Below are positions 52,735 through 60,326 of a stretch of DNA of 64,000 bases, piece by piece. The notes beneath the pieces were generated by a model. The model had not been told where the DNA came from. It worked only from the letters and a program-made list of their open reading frames with translations, and ran no database searches. The translations under genes and the position numbers were made by a program. Position 1 is the first letter of the stretch; each line of letters starts with the position of its first letter. Origin of the DNA: Pseudomonadota bacterium (GTDB taxonomy: Bacteria; Pseudomonadota; Gammaproteobacteria; Steroidobacterales; Steroidobacteraceae); the NCBI GenBank assembly GCA_025356075.1, contig JANXUT010000044.1, forward strand, positions 86,153-150,152. Reading direction: 5' to 3'.

Positions 52735-54858
52735 CTAGCCGGATGCGGACGCCGCGGCGGGACGTTCGCGCCGGCGCCGCCTCAACGTGCTCAGCAGGAC
52801 CGCGAGCATTGCCAGCAGCGACGGGTCGAGGGACCCGCCGCCGCCCCCGCCGCCGGCGGCCGGTGCAGGCGTCGGCGTCGTCGCGACGGGCGGCGGGATC
52901 GCGACGGGACAGGCGTGCGTGCCGGCCGAGGCGGGCGCGGCCGTGCTCGCCTGCGTCGAAGTCACCTCGACCGTCGCGACATCGATCCGGCCGTCCTCGT
53001 CGGTGACGGTGAGCTGGACGCCGACCGTGCCGCTCGTCGGTGCATCGAGGCTGGTGCTGGGCCCCGTGAGCGAGGTGAGCGCGGGGGTTCCTGGCGCCGT
53101 GCTCCCGGGCAGGATCGCCCAAGCGTAGCTTGCGATCGTGTGGCTGCAGGCGGCGGCGCTGCCGCCGGCATCGAGGGCGAGGCTCTGGCCGGGCTGGGTT
53201 GCAAGCGGCACCGCGACCGCGGCGATCGGCCGTTGCGCCTCGGCGACGGCGGCCTGCGCATCCGCGAGCCCCGCGCCGCAGGTGGCCCTCGTGCAGTTGC
53301 ACTCGAAGGCCTCCGTCGCGCCCGCCGTCGGCACCACGCACATGGGGAGCGGCGCACCGGTATCGTCCGTCGCAACCACCGGGAAGGCGCGCGCGCTTGC
53401 GGCGAGGCGGCTCTTCAGCTGCGCGGCGTTCAAGTTCGCGTTCGTGCTCAGCATGAGCGCGGCGATGCCGGCGACGATCGGCGCCGAGAAGCTCGTGCCG
53501 ATATTGATGTTGAACTGGTCGGTGTAGCTGCTCGTGCCCGGCGAGGTGGTGCCCAGGTTCGTCGTCGTGTCGATCGAGAACAGGCACGCGCCGCCCGCAT
53601 TGACGCAGTTGCCGGCGGGAGCGGCGAGCGCGACCTCGGGCCCCAGGTTCGCGTAGCCGACCTTCGTGCCGATGTGGCGCACGCCCGTCACTGCGATGGC
53701 GCCCGGGCAGTTGGCCGGTGAATCGACCGGCCCGCCCTCATTGCCGGCCGAGACGATGACGACCGCACCGCGCGCGGCGAGCTGGCGGATCACGTCCTGG
53801 TATCCGCCGCTGCCGGCGCTGCAGGCGCCGGCGCTGCCGAAGCTCATGTTGAGTACGCGCGCCGGGTAGGGGTTCGCGGGCAGGCCGCCGACCGCGATGC
53901 CGGCCGACCACAGCATCGCCGCGAGGATGTCCGAATCGTAGCCGCCGCACTTGCCGAGCACGCGCGCGGGCAAGATCCAGGAGTCCCAGGCGATCCCGGC
54001 GATGCCGAGGCCGTTGTTGGTGCGGGCGCCCAGGATGCCGGCCGTGCGGGTGCCGTGCCAGGAGCTGTTGCCGGCGCTGCAGTTGGTCAGGAACGAGTTG
54101 GTCAGGTCGCCGCTCGTGACCCAGTCGCCGGGGTCCGAGGCATCCGCATCGCGGCCATCGCCGTCATTGGCGGTCACGAACGTGGTGCCGCCCGCGCCAC
54201 CGTCGGCGCCGATGAAGTCATAGCCCGGCAGGAGCTTGCCGCCGGCCTCCGCGCGGCCGAGATCCGGATGCTCGAAGCGAACGCCCGTATCGAGGTCGGC
54301 GATGACGATGCCGCTCGAGCCCGTCGCGGTCGACCAGGCGCCAACGGCGTTCACCGCCGCGAGCGAGACGCCCGAGGGCGTCGTGGTCGGGGCGCCCAGG
54401 TACCACTGGCCGGTCGCTCCACCCGCGGTCGGTGCGAAGAGCGGATCGTTCGGCGTGACCGGGCCGCTGTGCGGGTGGCGCCTGGTATCAGGATCGGCGT
54501 ACTCGATGGCCGGATCCGCGCGCAGTGCCGCGAGCGTCGCCGCGAGCTCCGCGCCCTGCTCGGTCACGAGGAGCCGCGCCACGTGGATATCGCCCGTCAG
54601 GCTGTAGGCGAGGCGCAGCGACACGCCCGTGCGACCGCCGACCTCCCGCAGCCGCTCAGCCACCGGCCGGAGGGATTCGCCCGGCGCGAGCGCGCTCGGT
54701 TCGACTGCGGCTGGCGCGCGCAGCCGGAAGAGGATGCGGGCAACGGGCTCGGGGCGCGGCGCACGGGCGCCGAGGGGATTCGCTTCGCCGGCGCCGGCGC
54801 GTGCGGTGGCGAGCACGCAGCCGAGGAGTAGCGTCGCGGCAAAAACCGTTCGATGCAT
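52735..54858 (-). CDS. Secreted S8 serine protease with GlyGly-CTERM sorting signal
   Basis: 707 residues. A signal peptide (about 1-24) is followed by an I9-like prodomain (about 40-125). The subtilase domain has D190 (IADLDTGVRFEHPDL), H268 (SSWHGTRTAG), oxyanion N373 (SAGNEGG) and S456 (GTSFSAPIVAGIAAL). A PKD-like beta domain (about 570-660) comes next, and the tail GGGGGGGSLDPSLLAML, a hydrophobic stretch and RRRRR form the tripartite GlyGly-CTERM signal. That signal is recognised by rhombosortase, which cleaves and re-anchors type II secretion substrates at the surface. ATG 54858 is chosen as the start of the signal peptide. The rhombosortase is not in this window. Confidence 0.92.
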   Translation of the reverse strand: MHRTVFAATLLLGCVLATARAGAGEANPLGARAPRPEPVARILFRLRAPAAVEPSALAPGESLRPVAERLREVGGRTGVSLRLAYSLTGDIHVARLLVTEQGAELAATLAALRADPAIEYADPDTRRHPHSGPVTPNDPLFAPTAGGATGQWYLGAPTTTPSGVSLAAVNAVGAWSTATGSSGIVIADLDTGVRFEHPDLGRAEAGGKLLPGYDFIGADGGAGGTTFVTANDGDGRDADASDPGDWVTSGDLTNSFLTNCSAGNSSWHGTRTAGILGARTNNGLGIAGIAWDSWILPARVLGKCGGYDSDILAAMLWSAGIAVGGLPANPYPARVLNMSFGSAGACSAGSGGYQDVIRQLAARGAVVIVSAGNEGGPVDSPANCPGAIAVTGVRHIGTKVGYANLGPEVALAAPAGNCVNAGGACLFSIDTTTNLGTTSPGTSSYTDQFNINIGTSFSAPIVAGIAALMLSTNANLNAAQLKSRLAASARAFPVVATDDTGAPLPMCVVPTAGATEAFECNCTRATCGAGLADAQAAVAEAQRPIAAVAVPLATQPGQSLALDAGGSAAACSHTIASYAWAILPGSTAPGTPALTSLTGPSTSLDAPTSGTVGVQLTVTDEDGRIDVATVEVTSTQASTAAPASAGTHACPVAIPPPVATTPTPAPAAGGGGGGGSLDPSLLAMLAVLLSTLRRRRRERPAAASASG

Positions 54859-55297
54859 GCGGGAGTCCTCGGCGGCGCCAGATGACAGCGTAGGGCCGGG
54901 CGCGGGCCCCGCAACGCCGACCCTGTCGCCAGCCGGCGACAGGGCGGCGCCCGAGTGCGGATCCGTGGACCCCGTCGCACTCCGGCGGCGCGCGCGACGG
55001 GAGCCCCGAGGCCTCGGACCCGGGTCAAGTTGTGCAAAGGCGCGCCGCGCCGCGACCCCGCACACCCGCCCGGAAGGCCCTCGATACGAGCCCCCGCGCG
55101 TGGTTGCGACATTACGGCGGCATGAATGCAGTCGTGGCGGTGCCGGGCCGATAATGGAACCCGCCGGGGCCAGAAGGATCTGATGGAGGTGGATGGCGCA
55201 GCGCCGGCCTCCTCGTGGCGCCCGCGCCGAGCGCCGGGTCAGCGATTTCGGCGCGCGCGCGTTGTAGTCTTCGAGCGGTCATTGCGGAGAGCGTTGA
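54859..55297. other. Intergenic region between the S8 protease and glycine-zipper genes
   Basis: 439 nt separating divergent genes. The frames that are open here on both strands look like shadows. The only clear structure is the hairpin at 54921-54944. Promoters for both genes must lie here, but I could not pick -35/-10 pairs with confidence. Confidence 0.5.
54921..54944 (-). repeat. Perfect 10-bp hairpin upstream of the S8 protease gene
   Basis: CCCTGTCGCC (54921-54930) pairs with GGCGACAGGG (54935-54944) across a 4-nt loop. It sits 63 nt before the protease ATG, in the leader or promoter region. It lacks a T run. It could be an operator-like inverted repeat for a dimeric regulator or a leader hairpin. 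Confidence 0.5.
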
Positions 55298-55861
55298 ATG
55301 CGTACCCTCGTCACTGTCGTGTTGCTGGCCGCGGCGGTTGGACTCGGCGGCTGCGTCGTCGCCCCGCCGGAGCGTGTGCAGGAGCCGCTTGAAAGCGCGC
55401 CCGTGGCGCCGCCGCCCGAGCAGGTCGCCGAGGTCGTCGCGTACCCCGCCCAGGGCCAGTCCGAGCAGCAGCTCGACCGTGACCGCTACGAGTGCCATGT
55501 CTGGGCCGTCAAGCAGACGGGATTCGATCCGAGCGTCGCAGGCGTGCCGCCGCACCAGCGCGTGCGTGTCGTCGCAGGGCCCGCCCCCTCGGCGGTGCCG
55601 GGCAGCGCCTTCACGGGCGCGATCCTCGGCGCAATCGTCTCCCGCCCGCGCGACGCCGGCATCGGTGCGCTGATCGGCGCGGTCGCCGGCACCGCCGTCG
55701 GCGCCGCGAGCGACGCCTCGCGTGCGCAGGCGACGCAACAGGGCGTCGCCAGCGAGCAGGCGCGCCTCGATGCGCAGACCTCGCAGCAGGAATCCCAGGC
55801 GGGCGGCTACCGGCGCGCACTCGGCGCGTGCCTCGCCGGCCGCGGCTACACGATCCGCTGA
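55298..55861 (+). CDS. Glycine-zipper lipoprotein with split YECH/ACLEGRGY module
   Basis: 187 residues. The lipobox GLGGC gives lipidated C19. Residues about 56-82 hold the module LDRDRYECHVWAVKQTGFDP, and the last 17 residues hold RRALGACLAGRGYTIR. Between them a glycine zipper (AFTGAILGAIV, then IGALIGAVAGTAVGAAS) is inserted. Such zippers insert in or pack against the outer membrane. The two cysteine-bearing halves also occur, unsplit by a zipper, in the genes at 55879 and 57553. The function is unknown. Next gene 17 nt downstream on the same strand. Confidence 0.82.
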   Translation: MRTLVTVVLLAAAVGLGGCVVAPPERVQEPLESAPVAPPPEQVAEVVAYPAQGQSEQQLDRDRYECHVWAVKQTGFDPSVAGVPPHQRVRVVAGPAPSAVPGSAFTGAILGAIVSRPRDAGIGALIGAVAGTAVGAASDASRAQATQQGVASEQARLDAQTSQQESQAGGYRRALGACLAGRGYTIR

Positions 55862-55878
55862 TCGTAAGGGGCGCAGCC

Positions 55879-56544
55879 ATGGCCAACCGTCCGCTCATCC
55901 TAGGCACGCTCGTGCTCCTCGGCGCGAGCCTCGCCGGCACCGCCGCCTTCGCCCACAACGAGCGGGGCGCCGGGCCCTCGCCGCAGTCCCACTACGACGG
56001 GCGCTACCAGCACAACCACGCCTATCCGATGCGCGGCTACGCGGTCGGCGCGCGCCCCGCGGGCGCGCTCGCCGTCACGCACATGGGCCAGCGCTACTGG
56101 TACGGCGGCGGCGTGTGGTACGGCGCGCGCGGCCGCGGCTGGGTCGTCATAGGTCCCCCGATCGGCGTGTTCGTGCCGGTCTTGCCGCCGTTCTACACGA
56201 CGGTCTGGTTCGGCGGATTTCCGTACTACTACGCCAACGACACCTATTACCTGTGGCGCGATGGCGACCAGGGCTACCAGGTCGTCGATCCGCCGGGCGG
56301 GCCGAGCGCGACGCCGCAGGCGCCGGCGACCGCCGATATCTACATGTATCCGAGGAACGGCCAGGACGCCGACACGCAGGCGAAGGATCGCTACGAGTGC
56401 CACCGCTGGAGCGCGGACCAGACCGGCTTCGACCCGACGCGTGCCTCGGGCGGCGTAGCGGCGGCGGATGCACAGGGCAAGCGCGAGGATTACTTCCGCG
56501 CGATGGGCGCGTGCCTCGAAGGTCGCGGTTATAGCGTCAAGTGA
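55879..56544 (+). CDS. DUF6515-like secreted protein with YECH/ACLEGRGY module
   Basis: 221 residues. A signal peptide (about 1-25, ending AFAHN) precedes a Tyr/Gly-rich region, YWYGGGVWYGARGRGWVVI and GVFVPVLPPFYTTVWFGG. The YYANDTYYLW motif follows, which I associate with DUF6515. The C-terminal module is KDRYECHRWSADQTGFDP and then RAMGACLEGRGYSVK. The sequence pairs with the paralogue at 57553. The role is unknown; Tyr-rich secreted proteins of this kind may coat or stabilise the envelope. The stop overlaps the next ATG by one base (TGATG). Confidence 0.82.
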   Translation: MANRPLILGTLVLLGASLAGTAAFAHNERGAGPSPQSHYDGRYQHNHAYPMRGYAVGARPAGALAVTHMGQRYWYGGGVWYGARGRGWVVIGPPIGVFVPVLPPFYTTVWFGGFPYYYANDTYYLWRDGDQGYQVVDPPGGPSATPQAPATADIYMYPRNGQDADTQAKDRYECHRWSADQTGFDPTRASGGVAAADAQGKREDYFRAMGACLEGRGYSVK

Positions 56545-57323
56545 TGCCGCCCCCCAGCGCGCGCGGGATCCGGGCGCTTGCGCAGGGCGGCGCGCTTGCC
56601 TCGCTCGTGCTCGCATGCTGCGGCTGCGGCGGGCCCGCATTCGAGCGCGCGCCGCGCCCGGCCGCGGACCTCTCAGGTCACTGGGTCTACCTCGCCGAGT
56701 CGAGCGAGGATGCCGCCGCGATCATCCGCGCCGCGATGCCAAGGCCGCGCCGCCCCGCGCGCCTCGATCGCGACGCGAACGGACTCCCCACCGAGGACGG
56801 CTCGACGGGGCGGGCGGGCGGGCAATCGGGTGGCCGTCCGAGCGGCCAGCGCCGCGGTGGCCCGTCCGGCGACTCAGGCGCCCAGAGCACCAATCCGAAC
56901 GCCGGCGCGCCACCGGTCTGGGGCCGGGGCAGCCCGATGGAGTTCGTGCGCGCGTTCGTGTATCCCGCGCAGCGTATCGATGTGAGCTCGCAGCCCGAGC
57001 TCATCACCGTCCTGCAGGGCGAGCGGCGCCGCAGTTTCCAGCCGGGCGACGAGGAACCCTTGAGCGTCAACGACCGCTACGGCTCGCGCACCGTCCGCGC
57101 CGGCTGGGAGGGCGCGGTGTTCAACATCAAGAGTTCCAACTCCACGCGCTTGAGTGTGCTCGAGAAATTCAGACAGCTGCCAAGCGACCGGCTCGGCACG
57201 GAGGTTGAGTTCAGCACGCCCGGCATGCGGACGGTGAAGGTGCGCTCGGTGTACCGGCGCGCGACGGCAGCCGAGCTCGCGTCGGCTCCCCCGGACGGGC
57301 CTCCGCTGCCCGGGCCGCGCTGA
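56544..57323 (+). CDS. Hypothetical lipoprotein
   Basis: 259 residues. The N terminus ALASLVLACCGCGG looks like a lipoprotein signal with the lipidated cysteine near residue 27-29. LSGHWVYLAESSEDAA and a Gly/Arg/Ser-rich linker (about residues 85-120) follow, then a globular C-terminal part with RIDVSSQPELITVLQGERRRSFQPGDE and GTEVEFSTPGMRTVKVRSVYRR. I do not recognise the family. ATG 56544 shares its A with the upstream stop, so it is translated with the DUF6515-like gene. It does not carry the YECH module of its neighbours. Confidence 0.7.
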   Translation: MPPPSARGIRALAQGGALASLVLACCGCGGPAFERAPRPAADLSGHWVYLAESSEDAAAIIRAAMPRPRRPARLDRDANGLPTEDGSTGRAGGQSGGRPSGQRRGGPSGDSGAQSTNPNAGAPPVWGRGSPMEFVRAFVYPAQRIDVSSQPELITVLQGERRRSFQPGDEEPLSVNDRYGSRTVRAGWEGAVFNIKSSNSTRLSVLEKFRQLPSDRLGTEVEFSTPGMRTVKVRSVYRRATAAELASAPPDGPPLPGPR

Positions 57324-57552
57324 CCTTCTCGCGTCGCCAGTCCGCGACAGGAGCAGGGCGCGCGGCTAGCGAGGAATCGAGCGGGAGCGAACCGAGGGAC
57401 CTGCCAGGTCAACTCACGGAATGGGACGCGTGCCCCGGCCTAAGGCCCCCGCCCGGTGGTTGAATGCACGCAGGGCCCGGTGCGGGCTGGCCGGTGGGGC
57501 AGGCGCTCTTAAGAGTCAGTCGGGTCCGCCTCGAGCCACGGAGTAGACGACG

Positions 57553-58215
57553 ATGCGCAACTTCACAGCACGTTTCACGATGACGGCACTGCTTGCGACC
57601 TCCCTCGTCGGCGGCCTCGCGCTCGCCGAGCCCGGCGAGCGGCACGAGCACGTCGATGCCCGCCACCTGCACAACCACAGCTACCTCGATCGCGGCGACG
57701 TGGTCGCCGAGCTCCCGCGCGGCGCGAACCGTGTGCGCTTCGGCGCCGCACGCTACTGGTACGCGGGCGGCGTGTGGTACGAGGCAACGGGGCCGCGCTT
57801 CCTCGTGGTCGCACCGCCCGTCGGCGTCGTCGTCGAGGTGTTGCCGCCCTACTTCACGACAGTGAGGTTTGGCGCGGAGCAGTACTACTACGCGAACGAC
57901 ACCTACTACCTCTTCAATCCGCGCGAGCGCGCCTTCCAGGTGGTCGAACCGCCCGCCGGGATCGAGGCGGGAGCCCCGCCAGCCGCGGCGTCTGCCGCCG
58001 CCGACAATCTCTTCGTCTATCCTCGGAACGGCCAGTCGCCCGAGCAGCAGGCGACCGACCGCTACGAGTGCCATCGCTGGGCCGCGGACCAGACGGGTTT
58101 CGACCCGACGCGCGCGGGCGGCGGCGTCGCGCCGGCCGCGGAGGCTCCAAAGCGCGGCGACTACGCGCGCGCGAACAGCGCGTGCCTCGAGGGCCGCGGG
58201 TATACGGTACGCTGA
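57553..58215 (+). CDS. DUF6515-like secreted protein, second copy
   Basis: 220 residues: a signal peptide (about 1-25, ending LALAEP), then HNHSYLDRG, RYWYAGGVWYEATGPRFLVV and YYYANDTYYLF. The C-terminal module is TDRYECHRWAADQTGFDP, with RANSACLEGRGYTVR at the very end. It is a paralogue of the protein encoded at 55879, with the same order of parts and similar length, so the pair probably arose by duplication. A 229-nt gap upstream suggests its own promoter. Confidence 0.82.
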   Translation: MRNFTARFTMTALLATSLVGGLALAEPGERHEHVDARHLHNHSYLDRGDVVAELPRGANRVRFGAARYWYAGGVWYEATGPRFLVVAPPVGVVVEVLPPYFTTVRFGAEQYYYANDTYYLFNPRERAFQVVEPPAGIEAGAPPAAASAAADNLFVYPRNGQSPEQQATDRYECHRWAADQTGFDPTRAGGGVAPAAEAPKRGDYARANSACLEGRGYTVR

Positions 58216-58258
58216 CCCGATTGGACACCTAGGTCTCTCGCATGCGAGGCAATGAGCC

Positions 58259-58717
58259 ATGACCACTTTCGCGAATCGCGCCTCTCTCACCGCCCTGACC
58301 GCGCTCGCGGCCCTCGCGGCGCTGCCCGCACACGCGGCGCTCGGTGGCGATGTGGCCTCCGTGCTGAGGGACGGCGCCGCGCTTCGCGCGAGCCACGCCG
58401 TCACGCCCTTCGCAGCCTACGACCTGCACGAGGCAACGAGCCCCGACGGCACGGTGCTGCGCGAGTACGTCGACAAGAGCGGCCGCGTGTTCGCGCTCAG
58501 CTGGCGCGGCCCCGGCTCGCCGAATGTCCGCGCGCTCCTCGGCGAACACGCCGCCCAGTACGAGGCGGTGCGCAGGCGCTTCAGCAGCCACAAGGTCGTC
58601 AACATCGATGAACCCGGCTTCGCGGTCAGCATCGTGAAGCTGCCGCGCGGCTGGCACGGACAGGCCGTGCTGCCCGCCGCGATCCCGGCGGGCGTCGCCC
58701 GCGCGGACCTTCGCTAG
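58259..58717 (+). CDS. DUF2844 domain-containing secreted protein
   Basis: 152 residues with a signal peptide (about residues 8-27, ending AHAAL). The DUF2844 pattern is LGGDVASVLRDGAAL, a REYVDKSGRVFALSWRGP core and an FAVSIVKLPRGWHGQAVLP end. DUF2844 genes are regularly followed by a DUF3443 gene, as here (33 nt apart), so the two products probably act together. No biochemical role is known. Confidence 0.87.
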   Translation: MTTFANRASLTALTALAALAALPAHAALGGDVASVLRDGAALRASHAVTPFAAYDLHEATSPDGTVLREYVDKSGRVFALSWRGPGSPNVRALLGEHAAQYEAVRRRFSSHKVVNIDEPGFAVSIVKLPRGWHGQAVLPAAIPAGVARADLR

Positions 58718-58750
58718 CGCGCCCCGCCCGATTCAACGCAGGAACGAACC

Positions 58751-60313
58751 ATGACCTCATCCGCGTCAGGCTCCCCACGCGCGCCGCTCTCAGGCGTCCT
58801 CGCGGCCGTGCTCGCGCTCGTCGGCTGCGGCGGCGGCGGGGGCGGCGGCTCGCCGCCAATGACCGCGCCAATCCTCTCCTTGAGCGCGACCAGCGTGACC
58901 TTCGCCGCGCAGGCGAATGGCACCACGAGTGCAGCCGACGTGATCACGGTGAGCAACACCGGTACCGCGGCGCTCACGGTGAGCGGCGTCACGATCGGCG
59001 GCGTCGACGCCGCGATGTTCGCGGACACGACGACCTGCGGCAGCGTCGCGGCGGGAAGCTCCTGCACGATCAGCGTGACCTACGCGCCGACCGCGCTCGG
59101 TGCCGCGAGCGCAACGCTCGGCATCGCGGCGAACGTGACCGGCAGCCCCGTCAACGTGACGCTCTCAGGTACCGGCGCCGTCGCGACCGGCAGCAATACC
59201 GTCACTGGCATCGTCGACGCGGGCCCTGCCGCATTGACGACCGCCGCGCTCAACCTCCTCTATGTGTCGGTGCAGATCTGCGCGCCCGGTACCACGACGT
59301 GCCAGGTGATCGATCACATTCAGGTCGATACCGGCTCCTTCGGGCTGCGCGTGCTGTCGGAGGTGTTGAGCGTCCCGCTCGCGGCCGCGCTCACCACGCG
59401 GAACTCCCTGGCCGGCAACGCGCTCCTCGAGTGCACGCAGTTCGCCGACGGCTACAGCTGGGGCCCGATCAAGACGGCGGATGCCACCATCGGCGCCAAG
59501 GTGGCCGCGAACCTGCCGATCCAGGTAATCGGTGACCCGGCCTACCCGGACTCGATGGCGCCCGCTGCATGCACCACGGGTCCCGGCGGTGCGACCAAGG
59601 AGAACACCGTCGCGAACTTCGGCGCCAACGGCATCATCGGCATCGGCTACTTCCTCGAGGACTGTGGCCTGTCGTGTCGGAGCGACGGCACCGTCTACAG
59701 CAACTGCACGGCGACGACCTGCACGGGCTACGCGGCGTTCCCCACCGAGCAGGTGCCCAACCCAGTCGGCAAGTTCGCGACCGACAACAACGGCGTCATC
59801 ATCCAGTTGCCGGACGTGCCCACGACCGGTGGAACCGATATCACCGGGACCCTCGTCTTCGGGATCGGCACGGCGGCCAACAACGCGCTCGCCCCAAGCG
59901 CGACCGTGTACACGGTCAGCGCCTTCACGGGATCGTTCAGCGCAAAGTACGCCGGCACGACGATGCCCGACAGTTTCGTCGACTCAGGCTCGAACGCGTA
60001 CTACTTCCCGAATGTCAGCTCGCTCCTGACCGCCTGTGCGGGGGTGAACTCCTCGTTCTATTGCCCGACGCCCGACACGACGGTGACCGCTGAGATCACC
60101 GGCGTGAACAACGCGCTCGCCAGTGTCACGCTGCCGGTCAACAACCTGAGTGAGATCGGTGCGGCGACGGCGTTCCCGGGACTCGCCGGAACGATCGGCG
60201 GCTTGGCGACGACCTTCGACTTCGGGCTGCCGTTCTTCTTCGGCCGGACCGTCTACGTCGCGTTCGAGGGTTCGACGCTCGGCGGCGAGGTCGCCCCGGC
60301 CATCGCGTGGTAG
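58751..60313 (+). CDS. DUF3443 lipoprotein with pepsin-like DTG/DSG motifs
   Basis: 520 residues. A lipobox LALVGC gives lipidated C26, and a poly-Gly spacer follows. A choice-of-anchor-D beta domain lies at about 40-143 (SVTFAAQANGTTSAADVITV). The DUF3443 domain then has IQVDTGSFGLRV (D193), GANGIIGIGYF near 291-301 and FVDSGSNAYYF (D411). The order Asp-Thr-Gly, a GI(I/L)G(I/L)GY segment and Asp-Ser-Gly is that of pepsin-like aspartic peptidases. Whether it is an active peptidase is untested. It is the partner of the DUF2844 gene upstream. Confidence 0.85.
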   Translation: MTSSASGSPRAPLSGVLAAVLALVGCGGGGGGGSPPMTAPILSLSATSVTFAAQANGTTSAADVITVSNTGTAALTVSGVTIGGVDAAMFADTTTCGSVAAGSSCTISVTYAPTALGAASATLGIAANVTGSPVNVTLSGTGAVATGSNTVTGIVDAGPAALTTAALNLLYVSVQICAPGTTTCQVIDHIQVDTGSFGLRVLSEVLSVPLAAALTTRNSLAGNALLECTQFADGYSWGPIKTADATIGAKVAANLPIQVIGDPAYPDSMAPAACTTGPGGATKENTVANFGANGIIGIGYFLEDCGLSCRSDGTVYSNCTATTCTGYAAFPTEQVPNPVGKFATDNNGVIIQLPDVPTTGGTDITGTLVFGIGTAANNALAPSATVYTVSAFTGSFSAKYAGTTMPDSFVDSGSNAYYFPNVSSLLTACAGVNSSFYCPTPDTTVTAEITGVNNALASVTLPVNNLSEIGAATAFPGLAGTIGGLATTFDFGLPFFFGRTVYVAFEGSTLGGEVAPAIAW

Positions 60314-60326
60314 CAAGGGCGCGGGT

